A stretch of DNA of 18,771 bases from Enterobacteriaceae bacterium UBA2655 (GCA_002359495.1 DENB01000088.1:10247-29017), one strand, 5' to 3'. Numbered from the stretch's first letter, positions 6,132 through 16,171 are shown. Numbers and translations are program-made. The notes: generated from the letters alone by a model not told the origin.

Positions 6132-7871
6132 GTGCCACGATTTCATCTCTATTGCATGGCCAGCCTTCTTGTCGCCGCGCCTGTCGTTCAGGCCGCGACC
6201 GTGCGATTGCAGCTGGAAGGCTTAACCGGGGACGCACAGAAAAACGTCAGGGCGCGCCTGTCCACGATTGGCAGCGACGAAGTTGCCAACGACGGCCGCT
6301 TCCGCGCGCGAGTGTCGGAAGCAATCAAAGAAGGTTTGCGCGCGCTGGGCTACTACGAGCCCGATATTAACTTCGAAGCGCGTCCGGCGCCGGCGCAGGG
6401 CGGACGCCCGGTGCTGATCGCCCATGTCAAGGTCGGCGAGCCGGTAAAAATCGGCGGCAGCACCATCGTCGTGCGCGGCGAGGCGAAGGACGATCCCGAC
6501 TATCAGGCGTGGATAAAGCAGGGGCGGCCTAAAGTCGGCACGCAGCTAAATCACGGCACTTATAACAAATTCAAAAGCGGTTTCTCTAACCTCGCGCTGC
6601 GTAACGGCTACTTCGATGGCGATTTCAAAACCAGCCAGCTCGGCGTCTCGGTGGAGCGCCGCGAAGCCTTTTGGGATATCGATTACGACAGCGGGCCGCG
6701 CTATCGCTTCGGCGACGTCAGCTTTCAGGGTTCGCAAATTCGCGAAGAGTATCTGCAAAACCTGGTGCCGTTTGAAAAAGGCGACAAGTACAGCTCGCGC
6801 GATCTGGCTGAGCTAAACCGCCGTCTCTCCGCGACCGGCTGGTTCAATACCGTCGTCGTCGCGCCGGAGTTCGAGCAGGGACGTAAAACCAAAGTGCTGC
6901 CGCTGAGCGCGGTCGTCTCGCCGCGCACCGAAAACACCATTGAAACCGGGGTAGGTTATTCAACCGACGTTGGACCGCGGCTGAAAACCACCTGGAAAAA
7001 GCCCTGGGTAAACGACCGCGGTCACAGCCTGAGCGCCAGCGCCTATATTTCGGCGCCGGAACAGCAGCTCGATCTCAGCTACAAGGTGCCGCTGCTGAAA
7101 AGCCCGCTGGAGCAATATTACCTGTTTCAGGGCGGCCTGAAACGCACCGATCTGAACGATACCCAGGCGGATTCCAGCACCCTGGCGGTTTCGCGCTACT
7201 GGGAAAACAGCAGCGGCTGGCAGAAGGCGCTCAACCTGCGCTGGAGCCTCGACCACTTTACGCAGGGCAGCGTGACCAATACCACCATGCTGCTCTATCC
7301 GGGCGCCAGCATCAACCGCACCCGCTCGCGCGGCGGACTGATGCCCGATTGGGGCGACTCGCAGCGCTACTCCGTCGATATCTCCGACACCACCTGGGGT
7401 TCCGACGTCGACTTCGTGATTTTGCAGGCGCAAAACGTCTGGATCCGTACCCTGGCGGAGAAACACCGCTTCGTCGCGCGCGGCAATCTGGGCTGGATCG
7501 AAACCAACGATTTCGAGCGGGTTCCGCCGGATCTGCGCTTTTTCGCCGGCGGCGATCGCAGCATCCGCGGCTACAAATACAAAGATATTTCGCCACGCGA
7601 TGAAGAGGGCAAACTCACCGGCGCCTCGAAGCTGGCTACCGGTTCGCTGGAGTATCAGTACAACGTCAGCGGCAAATGGTGGGGCGCGGTGTTTGTCGAT
7701 TCGGGCGAAGCGGTCAACGACATCAAGCAGAGCAATTTTAAAACCGGCGCCGGTTTCGGCGTGCGCTGGGCCTCTCCGGTCGGCCCGATTAAGCTGGATA
7801 TTGCCCGACCGATTGGCGACGACGAGGAGCACGGGTTGCAATTTTACATTGGTTTGGGGCCTGAACTATGA
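6132..7871 (+). CDS. tamA: TamA, Omp85-family outer-membrane translocation and assembly protein
   Basis: TamA is the outer-membrane half of the TAM complex, which with TamB assembles some outer-membrane proteins and supports lipid transport. From the GTG at 6132 the product is 579 residues (E. coli 577). It starts with a signal peptide [21 protein letters not shown] (start GTG read as Met), cleaved near residue 21-22 before [10 protein letters not shown]. Three POTRA domains follow (about 22-265, with [19 protein letters not shown] in the third) and then a 16-strand barrel. The Omp85 lid motif GGDRSIRGY has its key Arg at 479. The GTG is preferred because AGGAG (6122-6126) lies five bases upstream and the length matches relatives; the in-frame ATG at 6057 would place 25 residues ahead of the signal peptide and lacks a Shine-Dalgarno. 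Its stop overlaps the tamB start (ATGA). Confidence 0.95.
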   Translation: MPRFHLYCMASLLVAAPVVQAATVRLQLEGLTGDAQKNVRARLSTIGSDEVANDGRFRARVSEAIKEGLRALGYYEPDINFEARPAPAQGGRPVLIAHVKVGEPVKIGGSTIVVRGEAKDDPDYQAWIKQGRPKVGTQLNHGTYNKFKSGFSNLALRNGYFDGDFKTSQLGVSVERREAFWDIDYDSGPRYRFGDVSFQGSQIREEYLQNLVPFEKGDKYSSRDLAELNRRLSATGWFNTVVVAPEFEQGRKTKVLPLSAVVSPRTENTIETGVGYSTDVGPRLKTTWKKPWVNDRGHSLSASAYISAPEQQLDLSYKVPLLKSPLEQYYLFQGGLKRTDLNDTQADSSTLAVSRYWENSSGWQKALNLRWSLDHFTQGSVTNTTMLLYPGASINRTRSRGGLMPDWGDSQRYSVDISDTTWGSDVDFVILQAQNVWIRTLAEKHRFVARGNLGWIETNDFERVPPDLRFFAGGDRSIRGYKYKDISPRDEEGKLTGASKLATGSLEYQYNVSGKWWGAVFVDSGEAVNDIKQSNFKTGAGFGVRWASPVGPIKLDIARPIGDDEEHGLQFYIGLGPEL

Positions 7872-10800
7872 AGCTGTGGAAAAAGGTCCTGATTGGCGTT
7901 TTGATTTTTCTGGCGGTGCTGACGGGCGGCGTGGCGTTTTTAATCGGCACCACACCGGGTCTGCATCTGTTGCTGAACGGCGCGGCGCGCTGGGTGCCCG
8001 GCTTATCGATCAAGCAGGTCGAGGGCGGCTGGCGTAATCTGACGATCAGCGGGCTGCGCTATGAGATGGCGGGCGTCAGCGTCGACGCCGGCCAATTCCA
8101 TCTGGCGGCGCGGCTCGGCTGCCTGACGCATTCCGAAGTCTGCGTGGACGACATTTCGCTGAAAGATGTCAGCGTGGTGGTCGACAGCAGCAAAATGGCG
8201 CCAGCTGGCGAAGCGCCGCCGGAGGAGGAGAGCGGAAGCGGCGATCTTTCGACCCCCTATCCCATTACGCTGCGCCACATCAACCTGCATAACATTAATG
8301 TGAAGGTCGACGATACCGCCGTTTCGCTGCTCGACTTTACCAGCGGCGTGCAGTGGCAGGGGCGCGCGCTGACCTTAACCCCGACGCATATTCAGAGCCT
8401 GCTGGTGGCGCTGCCGAAAGCGGCGAAAGTGGCGAATGAAGAGGTGGTGCAGCCGAAGGTGCAGCAACCGCAGCCGGATGAGAAGCCGCTGGGCGAAACG
8501 CTGCGGGCGATGTTCGCCGAGCCGCTGCTGCCGGCGCTGCCCGATTTCCGTCTGCCGCTGGATATCGACGTGCAGGAAGTCTTGGGCGAGCAGCTGCGCA
8601 TCACCGGCGACACCGATATCGCCATCAACCGCCTGTTACTAAAGGCGAAAACTCAGGATCGCCAGCTCCAGCTGCAAACGCTGGATATCGATTCGCCGCA
8701 GGGGCTGATGAACGCCAGCGGCGAGGCGACGCTGGCAGATAACTGGCCGGTGAATTTCGCGCTGAACGGTTCGCTGAACGTCGATCCGATCCGCGGCGAG
8801 AAGATCAAAATGAACCTGAACGGGGCGATGCGTCAGGAGCTGAAGCTGGCGCTTAATCTCTCCGGCCCGGTGCAGGCGCAGCTGGACGCCGCCGCACAGC
8901 CTGCCGTGGCGGGGCTGCCGCTCTCTATGACGCTCGCCAGCCCGCAGCTGCGCTGGCCGCTGACCGGTCCGGTCGCTTATCAGGCGGATAACCTCGACTT
9001 CCGCTTCAACGGCAAGGCGACCGATTACGCCATGTCGCTGCGCACCGCGGTGAAAGGGGAGTCGGTGCCGCCGGCGACGATCTCTCTGGATGGTAAAGGC
9101 AACGTCGAACAGTTTAACCTCGATAAGCTGCGCGTCGCCGCGCTGCAGGGCAACATCGACCTTACGGCGCTGCTGGACTGGAGCAAAGCGATCAGCTGGC
9201 GCAGCGAGCTGACGCTGACGGGCATCGATACCGCGCGGCAATACCCGGACTGGCCGGCGAAGCTGGACGGCAAAATCAGCACGCGCGGCAGCCTCTACGG
9301 CGGTAGCTGGCAAGTGCGCGTACCGGAGCTGCAGCTGAAAGGGAATGTGAAGCAGAACGCCGTTACCGCGCAAGGCTCGCTCTATGGCAACAGCTACAAT
9401 CAGTGGAATATTCCGGGCCTGCAGCTGGCGCTGGGCCGCAACCGGATCGACGTCAAAGGCGCGCTGGGCGATGCCCTGAATCTGGACGCCAACATCGATG
9501 CGCCGCATCTCGATAACGCGCTGCCCGGCCTGGGCGGCGTCGCCAAAGGCACCATCAAAGCGCGCGGCACCTTGCAGGCGCCTCAGCTGCTGGCGGATCT
9601 CACCGCCACCGGCCTGCGCTGGCAGCAATTACAGATTCGCCGCGTGACGCTGGACAGCGACGTGCGCTCCAGCGACCAGATCGCCGGAAAGCTTCAGCTT
9701 CGCGTCGAACAGCTGAAACAGGATGCACTGCAGATAAATCTGCTGACGCTCAACGCCGGCGGCGGCGAGAAGCAACACCAGCTGAAGCTGAACGTGCAGG
9801 GCGATCCGGTTTCCGGCCAGCTGGCGCTTAACGGCAGTTTCGATCGTAAGACGCAGCGCTGGCAGGGCAACATGACCGATACGCGCTTCGATACGCCGGT
9901 GGGCGTCTGGCAGCTGACGCGGGCGATGAGCATCGATTACCTCAACGCGAAACAAACCGCCACGATCGGCGCGCACTGCTGGCGCAACCCGAACGCCGAG
10001 CTTTGCGTGCCGCAGCCGATTGAAGCGGGGCCGAGCGGCCATGCGCGCATTACGCTAAACCGTTTCGATCTGGCGATGCTGAAGCCGTTTCTTACCAATG
10101 CGACGCAGCTGAGCGGCGTCTTCAGCGGCGACGCCAACGTCAACTGGACCGCCGACGGCAAACTGCCCACCGGCAAAGTCGCGCTGAAGGGCAACGGCGT
10201 GAAGGTGACGCAGGACGTGCAGGGCAACCCGCTGCCGATCGCCTTCAGCACGCTTAACCTCAACGCCGCGATGGAGAATGGCCGGGCGCAGCTCGACTGG
10301 CTGATCCGCATCGCCAACAACGGCCAGCTGGACGGCAACGTGCAGATCAGCGATCCGGCGAACCGCCGCACGCTTGGCGGCAACGTCAACATTCGCAATG
10401 TCTCGCTGGCGCTGCTGAATCCGGCGTTGATGCAGGGCGAAAGCATCAAGGGCAACCTGAACAGCGCGCTGCGTCTCGGCGGCAGCCTGCAACAGCCGCA
10501 GGTGTTCGGCCAGCTGGGGCTGCAGGACGTGGATGTCGACGGCAGCTTTATGCCGGTCGACCTGACCGCCGCCAACCTCAACATGGTGTTCAACGGCATG
10601 AGTTCGACGCTGAACGGCGCCATCCAGACCGCGCAGGGCAGCGTCAATCTGAACGGCAACGCCGACTGGAGCCAGCTTGATAACTGGCGCGCGCGCGTGG
10701 CGGCGCAGGGCAGCAAAATCCGCGTCACCGTGCCGCCGATGGTAAGGATGGACGTGTCGCCCGATCTGGTGTTCGAAGCGACGCCAGCCGCCTTTAACCT

Positions 10801-11638
10801 CGACGGCCGCGTCGAGGTGCCTTGGGCGCGCATCATCGTGCAGGAAGTGCCGGAGAGCGCGGTGGGCGTCTCTTCGGACGAAGTGATGCTGGATAAAAAT
10901 CTGAAGCCGATCGCGCCGAAAACCGCCGGCATTCCGATCAACAGCAACCTGGTGATCCATGTCGGCAACGACGTGCGGCTTTCCGCGTTTGGCCTGAAGG
11001 CGAAACTCAACGGCGATCTTAAACTGGTGCAGGACAAAACCGGGCTGGGCCTGAACGGCCAGATCAACATCCCTTCCGGCAGTTTTAAAGCCTACGGACA
11101 GGATCTGATCGTGCGTAAAGGCGAGCTGCAGTTCGCCGGGCCGCCGGACCAGCCTTATGTCAACCTGGAGGCGATCCGCAACCCGGAAGCGACGGAAGAT
11201 GACGTGACGGCGGGACTGCGCGTCACCGGGCTGGCAGACGAGCCGAAAGTGGAGATTTTCTCCGATCCGGCGATGTCGCAGCAGGAGGCGCTTTCTTACC
11301 TGTTGCGCGGTCAGGGATTGAACAGCGACGGCGACAGCAACGCATTGACTTCAGCTTTGGTTGGTCTGGGGGTTGCGCAAAGTGGGCAGGTTGTGGGTAA
11401 AATCGGCGAGACCTTCGGCGTCAGCAATCTGGCCCTGGATACCACCGGCGTCGGCGACAGCCAGCAGGTGCAGGTCAGCGGCTATGTGCTGCCGGGTCTA
11501 CAAGTAAAATATGGCGTTGGCATATTTGATTCACTGGCGACCTTAACCCTGCGTTATCGTCTGATGCCCAAGCTTTATCTGGAAGCTGTGTCCGGCGTGG
11601 ACCAGGCTCTCGATCTGCTTTATCAGTTTGAGTTTTAG
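7868..11638 (+). CDS. tamB: TamB, AsmA-like inner-membrane bridge protein of the TAM complex
   Basis: The product is 1256 residues (E. coli about 1259). TamB is anchored in the inner membrane and spans the periplasm to TamA; it belongs to the repeating beta-groove (AsmA/VPS13-like) proteins implicated in phospholipid transfer and in assembly of outer-membrane proteins. An N-terminal anchor [22 protein letters not shown] occupies about residues 3-24. A long array of repetitive beta-rich units follows, many with LDLNG- or GNVN-like alternation of hydrophobic and polar residues. The conserved C-terminal TamB/DUF490 domain ends in [21 protein letters not shown], the usual terminus. The start overlaps the tamA stop by four bases, showing translational coupling. 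ytfP begins two bases after its stop, so tamA-tamB-ytfP form one operon. Confidence 0.98.
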   Translation: MKLWKKVLIGVLIFLAVLTGGVAFLIGTTPGLHLLLNGAARWVPGLSIKQVEGGWRNLTISGLRYEMAGVSVDAGQFHLAARLGCLTHSEVCVDDISLKDVSVVVDSSKMAPAGEAPPEEESGSGDLSTPYPITLRHINLHNINVKVDDTAVSLLDFTSGVQWQGRALTLTPTHIQSLLVALPKAAKVANEEVVQPKVQQPQPDEKPLGETLRAMFAEPLLPALPDFRLPLDIDVQEVLGEQLRITGDTDIAINRLLLKAKTQDRQLQLQTLDIDSPQGLMNASGEATLADNWPVNFALNGSLNVDPIRGEKIKMNLNGAMRQELKLALNLSGPVQAQLDAAAQPAVAGLPLSMTLASPQLRWPLTGPVAYQADNLDFRFNGKATDYAMSLRTAVKGESVPPATISLDGKGNVEQFNLDKLRVAALQGNIDLTALLDWSKAISWRSELTLTGIDTARQYPDWPAKLDGKISTRGSLYGGSWQVRVPELQLKGNVKQNAVTAQGSLYGNSYNQWNIPGLQLALGRNRIDVKGALGDALNLDANIDAPHLDNALPGLGGVAKGTIKARGTLQAPQLLADLTATGLRWQQLQIRRVTLDSDVRSSDQIAGKLQLRVEQLKQDALQINLLTLNAGGGEKQHQLKLNVQGDPVSGQLALNGSFDRKTQRWQGNMTDTRFDTPVGVWQLTRAMSIDYLNAKQTATIGAHCWRNPNAELCVPQPIEAGPSGHARITLNRFDLAMLKPFLTNATQLSGVFSGDANVNWTADGKLPTGKVALKGNGVKVTQDVQGNPLPIAFSTLNLNAAMENGRAQLDWLIRIANNGQLDGNVQISDPANRRTLGGNVNIRNVSLALLNPALMQGESIKGNLNSALRLGGSLQQPQVFGQLGLQDVDVDGSFMPVDLTAANLNMVFNGMSSTLNGAIQTAQGSVNLNGNADWSQLDNWRARVAAQGSKIRVTVPPMVRMDVSPDLVFEATPAAFNLDGRVEVPWARIIVQEVPESAVGVSSDEVMLDKNLKPIAPKTAGIPINSNLVIHVGNDVRLSAFGLKAKLNGDLKLVQDKTGLGLNGQINIPSGSFKAYGQDLIVRKGELQFAGPPDQPYVNLEAIRNPEATEDDVTAGLRVTGLADEPKVEIFSDPAMSQQEALSYLLRGQGLNSDGDSNALTSALVGLGVAQSGQVVGKIGETFGVSNLALDTTGVGDSQQVQVSGYVLPGLQVKYGVGIFDSLATLTLRYRLMPKLYLEAVSGVDQALDLLYQFEF

Positions 11639-11640
11639 CA

Positions 11641-11994
11641 ATGCGAATAATTGTTTACGGCAGTTTACGGCGCAAACAAGGAAACAGTCACTGGATGACG
11701 AATGCGCAATGGTTGGGAGACCATCAGATTGAAGGATTCGCGCTTTACAATCTGGGGCACTACCCCGGCGTCATCACAGGCGAAGGTTCGGTCTACTGCG
11801 AGGTTTACCGTATCGACGCTTCAACTTTGGCCGAACTGGATGCGCTACGCACGAAAGGGGGCGAATATAAGCGGCAGCTGATACAGACCCCTTACGGCAG
11901 CGCCTGGCTTTATGTCTATCAACGTTCCGTGGCAGGACGCCAGCGTATTCTCAGCGGAGACTGGCTGCGGCGCGACGACGCGTCGCAAGCATAA
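11641..11994 (+). CDS. ytfP: YtfP, gamma-glutamylcyclotransferase-fold protein
   Basis: The product is 117 residues, close to the 113 of E. coli YtfP. It has the GGCT/AIG2 fold signature MRIIVYGSLRRKQGN, with the YGSL substrate-binding loop at residues 6-9. Other family blocks are NLGHYPGVI, VYRIDASTLAELDALR and LIQTPYGSAWLYVYQR. Acidic residues in ELDAL and GGEYKR are candidates for the catalytic Glu, but I cannot say which. No substrate has been established to my knowledge. It follows tamB after only two untranslated bases with no clear separate Shine-Dalgarno, so it is probably translated by coupling. The operon ends at the terminator 11997-12027. Confidence 0.95.
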   Translation: MRIIVYGSLRRKQGNSHWMTNAQWLGDHQIEGFALYNLGHYPGVITGEGSVYCEVYRIDASTLAELDALRTKGGEYKRQLIQTPYGSAWLYVYQRSVAGRQRILSGDWLRRDDASQA

Positions 11995-11996
11995 AT

Positions 11997-12027
11997 AAAA
12001 ACACCGTCCAATGGACGGTGTTTTTTT
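11997..12027. terminator. Bidirectional terminator between ytfP and ppa
   Basis: ACACCGTCC (12001-12009) pairs perfectly with GGACGGTGT (12013-12021) around AAT, with AAAA before and TTTTTTT (12021-12027) after. The symmetric A- and T-runs make it a good terminator for the tamA-tamB-ytfP operon on the plus strand and for ppa on the minus strand. Confidence 0.93.
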
Positions 12028-12047
12028 ATGCGCAGGGGCGGGAAAAA

Positions 12048-12578
12048 TTACTTCTTCTTAGCGCGTTCGAAAGAGGCGACGATCTCAGCTTTTGCCGCGT
12101 CGGCGTTCTCCCAACCGTCCACTTTAACCCATTTGCCTTTTTCCAGATCTTTGTAATGCTCGAAGAAATGGGTGATCTGCGCACGCAGCAGTTCCGGCAG
12201 GTCGTTCACATCCTTGACGTGATCGTACTCTTTAGAGAGTTTGGTATGGGGTACGGCGACAACCTTGGCGTCTTCGCCAGATTCGTCGGTCATTTTCAGC
12301 ACGCCGACCGGGCGGCAGCGAACCACAGAACCCGGCAGCAGCGGGTAAGGAGTCGGGACCAGCACGTCAACCGGATCGCCATCCAGGGAGAGAGTGTTGT
12401 TGATATAACCGTAGTTGCACGGATAGAACATGGCGGTAGAGACAAAACGGTCTACAAACAGGGCGCCAGACTCTTTATCCACTTCATATTTAATTGGATC
12501 GGCATTCGCCGGGATCTCAATGATGACGTAGATATCTTCCGGCAGCTCTTTTCCTGCAGGCACCTGGTTCAAACTCAT
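12048..12578 (-). CDS. ppa: Inorganic pyrophosphatase
   Basis: The product is 176 residues, identical in length to the E. coli enzyme and almost identical in sequence. It hydrolyses pyrophosphate to phosphate, which pulls nucleotide-polymerising reactions forward. The family I signature LDGDPVD is at 65-71, with metal-binding Asp66, Asp68 and Asp71. Further active-site segments are [12 protein letters not shown] (21-32), FVDRF (41-45, phosphate-binding Arg), [11 protein letters not shown] with two metal-site Asp residues, and the downstream [13 protein letters not shown]. It is cytoplasmic and hexameric in E. coli. The start is supported by AAGGAAT just upstream. A perfect -10 TATAAT lies about 40 bases upstream on the same strand. 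Confidence 0.99.
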   Translation of the reverse strand: MSLNQVPAGKELPEDIYVIIEIPANADPIKYEVDKESGALFVDRFVSTAMFYPCNYGYINNTLSLDGDPVDVLVPTPYPLLPGSVVRCRPVGVLKMTDESGEDAKVVAVPHTKLSKEYDHVKDVNDLPELLRAQITHFFEHYKDLEKGKWVKVDGWENADAAKAEIVASFERAKKK

Positions 12579-12616
12579 CTGTTATTCCTTCACTAGTCGT
12601 AAGTTGAGTGACGGCT

Positions 12617-12622
12617 ATTATA
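12617..12622 (-). promoter_or_regulatory. -10 element of the ppa promoter
   Basis: The complement of 12617-12622 is a perfect TATAAT, giving a start near 12610 and a leader of about 31 bases before ppa. The best -35 at about 17 bases (GCATAC, 12640-12645) is poor. ppa is therefore probably transcribed from its own promoter rather than only by read-through from the DUF441 gene. Confidence 0.6.
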
Positions 12623-12679
12623 GCCAACTGACTCTGAAAGTATGCCCTCTTTTTGGCCTTTCAGAATGCTCCACGCCCC

Positions 12680-13129
12680 TCATTTTTGCGTCACGAACAG
12701 CGATACGATGCCCGCCGCGATAAGCGGACCGACCGGGATGCCGCGAAACAGCGCGACGCCGATAATGGTGCCGACCAGCAACCCGCCGATCACCGACGGC
12801 TGGGCGTTCATCAGATTAACGCCGCGCCCGCCCAGCCAGGTGACGAAGATGCCCACCAGGATCGCCAGCAGCGATTTCCAGTCGGTAAAAGACTTCAGCA
12901 GCGCCGACGCCGGCATAGAGCCGCTGGCCAGCGGCGCCATCACCGCAATCGTCAGCAGAATCACCCCGACCGTAATGCCTTGTTTTTCCACATAGGGAAA
13001 GAACTGGGCCAGCGGCGTGATTTTTATCAGCAGCAGCACCACGATGGAAATCGTGACGGCGTTGTTATGAACGAAGTAGCTCAGTACAGCAAGACAGATG
13101 AGGATCAGCGTGGAGGCGTAGGCGGCCAT
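12680..13129 (-). CDS. DUF441 (YeaL-type) integral membrane protein
   Basis: The product is 149 residues and resembles E. coli YeaL (about 148) throughout. Hydrophobic segments are [16 protein letters not shown] (about 5-20), [14 protein letters not shown] (24-37), [20 protein letters not shown] (51-70), [15 protein letters not shown] and [20 protein letters not shown] followed by [13 protein letters not shown]. The conserved loop VEKQGITVG and the motif [10 protein letters not shown] are family marks. It is an inner-membrane protein of unknown function. The start at 13129 matches the family N-terminus and has CAGGGAA about six bases upstream. A longer frame up to 13240 adds an Arg- and Cys-rich stretch that looks non-coding. 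It lies 101 bases upstream of ppa on the same strand. Confidence 0.93.
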   Translation of the reverse strand: MAAYASTLILICLAVLSYFVHNNAVTISIVVLLLIKITPLAQFFPYVEKQGITVGVILLTIAVMAPLASGSMPASALLKSFTDWKSLLAILVGIFVTWLGGRGVNLMNAQPSVIGGLLVGTIIGVALFRGIPVGPLIAAGIVSLFVTQK

Positions 13130-13177
13130 AATATTTCCCTGTAGAAAAAATAACGCGTCACAACAGGCGGACGCGAC

Positions 13178-13207
13178 GGCGATAGCGCAGCGGCGGCGTC
13201 TATCGCC
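13178..13207. repeat. 8-bp inverted repeat upstream of the DUF441 gene
   Basis: GGCGATAG (13178-13185) and CTATCGCC (13200-13207) form a perfect stem with a 14-base GC-rich loop. It lies in the 258-base interval between the DUF441 start and the divergent chemoreceptor gene. There is no T-run on either side, so it is not an obvious terminator; it may be an operator or leader hairpin. Confidence 0.4.
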
Positions 13208-13305
13208 TTCATTTATCAACAATCTTTCCGGCAGACGCAAACCTTTTTCGTCGCACGCAGATAAATGACGCTACAGCACTTGGTTGGTTAAAAAATAACT
13301 TTTGA

Positions 13306-13333
13306 TAAAGTTCTGCGCTGTTATTACCGATAA
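13306..13333 (+). promoter_or_regulatory. FliA (sigma-28) type promoter for the chemoreceptor gene
   Basis: TAAAGTTC (13306-13313) matches the sigma-28 -35 TAAAGTTT at seven of eight positions. ACCGATAA (13326-13333) matches the -10 GCCGATAA at seven of eight. The spacing from TAAA is 16 bases rather than the canonical 15. Transcription would begin near 13340, about 47 bases before the start codon at 13388. This is the promoter class expected for late flagellar and chemotaxis genes. Confidence 0.75.
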
Positions 13334-13387
13334 TTTATTTGTCTTAAGGATGCTGGACTTTGCTTTTTTTGTTAAATGGAAACTATC

Positions 13388-14950
13388 ATGCTCAAAAATT
13401 TCTCATTACGCACAGGCTTATTGGTAATGCTGGGGTGCATGACACTATTGCTGCTGGCTGTAAGCATTATGGGTGTTGTTGCTATTAACGAGGGAAACCA
13501 ATCGCTGGATGTTATCAACCGCATACAGGGCATTGAGCTTAACAGACTTTATCAAAGTAACAGTGAGCTGATGCATGCGCGGACGACAGCCGCACTGGCA
13601 GTGCGAAAAATTGAATCTGGTTTACTGAACGAAAGCGTGGCTATAGAAAAACAGGCCATTTCTGAGGTAGTGTCGTCGCAAGAACAGCTAAAGCGCTTTG
13701 TTGATGCCGGTACGGTTACCGTTAGAGGTAAAGAGCTGGCGGATGCGGTGGCGACAAACTATAACCTCTACCTGCAAAAAGGCATTAAGCCTTTAATGGA
13801 TGCGTTACAGAAGCGGCACATTGATGAATATTACACGGTGCTGGAGGGCGAGCTGACCCAGCTTGCAAACAATTATGCCAAAGCGGTCGACGATTTCAGC
13901 CAGTACGCCGATGGGGTGTCAAATAACCAGATGGCGCAGGCCACGCGCAACGAATCGATGATGAAAATCCTGATCGGCGTCGCTGGCGTGCTTACGGTAT
14001 TGCTGATCGCGCTGACCTGGCAGATCCTGCGCCGCATGTTGCTGAAGCCGCTCGACAGCACCATCTGGCATCTTGAACAGGTCGCAAGCGGCGATCTGTC
14101 GCAGCCGCTGCCGCCAGCGGGCAATAACGAGTTCGGCAGAGTAAACCAGGCGCTGGCCAACATGCAGCAGGCGCTGCGCGACTCGGTCGGCCAGGTGCGC
14201 GAGGCGAGCCTGCAAATCGACATCGGCAGCCGCGAGCTGGCCGCCGGCAACATCAATTTGTCGCAGCGTACCGAGGAGTCGGCAGCCTCGCTGGAGCAGA
14301 CCGCCGCCAGCATGGAGCAGCTCACCGCGACGGTGCGCCTGAACGCCGCCAACGCGCAGCAGGCGCATCAGCTGGCGAACAGTGTTTCCGATACCGCCGA
14401 TCGCGGAGCGGAAGCGGTGAACCACGTGATGGAGAAAATGCGCGAGATTACCAGCAGCTCGAACCGTATCGGCGATATTCTCAGCGTGATCGACGGTATC
14501 GCCTTCCAGACCAACATTCTGGCGCTGAACGCGTCGGTAGAAGCGGCGCGCGCCGGCGAGCAGGGACGAGGTTTTGCCGTGGTCGCCAGCGAAGTGCGCA
14601 ACTTGGCCCAGCGCAGCGCCAATGCGGCGAAGGAGATCCGCACGCTGATTGCCGAATCGCAAACGCGCGTGAAAGAGGGCAGCGACATGGCGACGCGTGC
14701 TGGCGCGACCATGGATGAGATTTCCGGCGAGGTGATGCGCGTAACGGCCTTGATGAAAGAAATTTCCATCGCCTCCGACGAGCAGAGCCGCGGCATCGAG
14801 CAGGTGAATCAGGCGGTGACGCAGATGGACGAAGTGGCGCAGCAGAATGCGGCGCTGGTGGAGCAGGCGACGGCGGCGACGCAGTCGCTGGAGATGCAGT
14901 CGCGCCAGCTTCAGGAAACCATGTCCCTGTTTCGCGTCAGCGCAGCGTAA
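13388..14950 (+). CDS. Methyl-accepting chemotaxis protein (Tsr/Tar type topology)
   Basis: The product is 520 residues from the ATG at 13388, which has GGAA (13378-13382) upstream; the in-frame ATG at 13376 has none. The order is TM1 (about 9-33), a periplasmic four-helix sensor (about 34-190), TM2 ([20 protein letters not shown], about 192-211), HAMP (about 213-266) and the cytoplasmic signalling helices. The conserved hairpin tip starts near residue 369 ([20 protein letters not shown], then [20 protein letters not shown]). The sensor has [12 protein letters not shown], loosely like the Arg-bearing helix of Tsr, but ligand specificity cannot be read from this. The C-terminus ends FRVSAA and lacks the NWETF pentapeptide for CheR/CheB, so it probably depends on assistance from other receptors. 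Base composition changes sharply between sensor and signalling halves. Confidence 0.95.
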   Translation: MLKNFSLRTGLLVMLGCMTLLLLAVSIMGVVAINEGNQSLDVINRIQGIELNRLYQSNSELMHARTTAALAVRKIESGLLNESVAIEKQAISEVVSSQEQLKRFVDAGTVTVRGKELADAVATNYNLYLQKGIKPLMDALQKRHIDEYYTVLEGELTQLANNYAKAVDDFSQYADGVSNNQMAQATRNESMMKILIGVAGVLTVLLIALTWQILRRMLLKPLDSTIWHLEQVASGDLSQPLPPAGNNEFGRVNQALANMQQALRDSVGQVREASLQIDIGSRELAAGNINLSQRTEESAASLEQTAASMEQLTATVRLNAANAQQAHQLANSVSDTADRGAEAVNHVMEKMREITSSSNRIGDILSVIDGIAFQTNILALNASVEAARAGEQGRGFAVVASEVRNLAQRSANAAKEIRTLIAESQTRVKEGSDMATRAGATMDEISGEVMRVTALMKEISIASDEQSRGIEQVNQAVTQMDEVAQQNAALVEQATAATQSLEMQSRQLQETMSLFRVSAA

Positions 14951-14977
14951 TAAAAAAGGGCGCGATCGCTCGCGCCC
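14951..14977 (-). terminator. Rho-independent terminator of fbp
   Basis: GGGCGCGA (14958-14965) pairs with TCGCGCCC (14970-14977) around TCGC. On the minus strand it is followed by TTTTTT (complement of 14952-14957), so it terminates fbp. It begins directly after the chemoreceptor stop and may also stop plus-strand transcripts weakly, as there is no T-run on that side. Confidence 0.88.
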
Positions 14978-14996
14978 CTGATGCTGATTGCCGGCG

Positions 14997-16004
14997 TTAC
15001 GCCTGGTGATCGTCAGGGTATTCGCGGATGAAACGTTCGACGTCATCCACCATCGTCTCATTGCCGACGAAGAACGGGCGACGCTGGTGCAGCGTTTCCG
15101 GCTGAATATCCAGAATGCGCATTTTTCCGTCGCTCGCCTTGCCGCCCGCCTGTTCGGCCAGAAACGCCATCGGGTTGCACTCATACAGCAGACGCAGTTT
15201 ACCTTCCGGGTGGCTGGCGGTGCTGGGATAGAGGTAAATGCCGCCTTTCAGCAGGTTGCGGTGAAAATCCGCCACCAGCGAACCGATATAACGTGAAGTG
15301 TAAGGACGATGGGTCGCTTTATCCTCTTCCTGACAGAACTTGATGTATTTCTTCACGCCCTGCGGGAAACGGATATAGTTGCCTTCGTTAATGGAATAGG
15401 TGTAGCCCTTTTCCGGGAAAGTCATACGTTCCTGGCTCAGGCAGAATACGCCCAGCGACGGATCGTAGGTGAAGGCGTGTACGCCGCAGCCGGTGGTGTA
15501 CACCAGCATCGTGGAGGAGCCGTAAACCACATAACCTGCGGCGACCTGTTTGCTGCCCGGCTGCATAAAGTCAGCCTCGGTCACCGGCGTGCCCGGCGGC
15601 GTCACGCGGCGATAGATAGAGAAAATCGTCCCGACCGACACGTTAACGTCGATATTGGAAGAGCCATCAAGCGGGTCCATCAACACGACATATTTGCCAT
15701 TTTCCACGCCTTCGAAGATAACGAATTCATCTTCTTCTTCCGACGCGATACCGGCGACGATGCCGCGGGCTTTAAGCGCGGCTTTCAGCTTCTCGTTGGC
15801 AAACAGATCCAACTTCATCTGCTGTTCACCCTGAACATTTTCCACGCCGCTGGCGCCGAGAATATCCACCAGACCCGCTTTGTTAATATCGCGGTGGATA
15901 ATTTTAGCGCCTAATTTAATGGCTGAAATCAACGCCGTCAGCTCACCTGTGGCGTGCGGAAAGTCGTGTTGCTTCTCGACGATAAATTCGCCTAACGTTT
16001 TCAT
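14997..16004 (-). CDS. fbp: Fructose-1,6-bisphosphatase class I
   Basis: The product is 335 residues (E. coli 332) and almost identical to the E. coli enzyme. It hydrolyses fructose 1,6-bisphosphate to fructose 6-phosphate in gluconeogenesis. The metal-binding sites are Glu89-Glu90 in the IASEEED segment and the superfamily motif [11 protein letters not shown] (109-119, Asp110 and Asp113). Substrate-binding segments [21 protein letters not shown] and [20 protein letters not shown] are intact. The start [12 protein letters not shown] is the family start, with AGGGA about 8-12 bases upstream. fbp is divergent from mpl, as in E. coli; in E. coli it is preceded by ytfQRT-yjfF, whereas here a chemoreceptor occupies that side. 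Confidence 0.99.
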   Translation of the reverse strand: MKTLGEFIVEKQHDFPHATGELTALISAIKLGAKIIHRDINKAGLVDILGASGVENVQGEQQMKLDLFANEKLKAALKARGIVAGIASEEEDEFVIFEGVENGKYVVLMDPLDGSSNIDVNVSVGTIFSIYRRVTPPGTPVTEADFMQPGSKQVAAGYVVYGSSTMLVYTTGCGVHAFTYDPSLGVFCLSQERMTFPEKGYTYSINEGNYIRFPQGVKKYIKFCQEEDKATHRPYTSRYIGSLVADFHRNLLKGGIYLYPSTASHPEGKLRLLYECNPMAFLAEQAGGKASDGKMRILDIQPETLHQRRPFFVGNETMVDDVERFIREYPDDHQA

Positions 16005-16133
16005 AACACATTCCCTGAATCAACGATGGATTGGCAGCATGTTAACAAATTGCCAACGTATTTGTACGCAGTTTAGCCGAATGAACTTCAAAAACCATAG
16101 GCCTAATCCGTTTCTTAACTCTGCGCTCGGGGT

Positions 16134-16139
16134 TACACT
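16134..16139 (+). promoter_or_regulatory. Candidate -10 element for mpl
   Basis: TACACT (16134-16139) resembles TATAAT and lies about 33 bases before the mpl start. The best -35 at 17 bases (TTTCTT, 16111-16116) is weak. It lies in the 167-base interval between divergent fbp and mpl, in which no clear fbp promoter could be picked. Confidence 0.4.
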
Positions 16140-16171
16140 GTGCGCCGAACTTTTGTGTAATGGATCTCTTT

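Noticed and set aside
9937..11070. Minus-strand 377-codon open frame inside tamB (and a 301-codon one at 10055-10960)
   Set aside because: Both lie wholly within tamB on the opposite strand, have shadow-like composition, and lack a plausible start region.
13130..13240. N-terminal extension of the DUF441 protein to 13240
   Set aside because: The added 37 residues are Arg- and Cys-rich with no membrane segment, while the internal ATG at 13129 has a ribosome-binding site and matches the family start.
13919..15184. Minus-strand 421-codon open frame opposite the chemoreceptor
   Set aside because: It is rich in His, Arg and Leu, typical of the complement of a GC-rich coding frame, and it overlaps both the receptor and the fbp end, whose products are certain.
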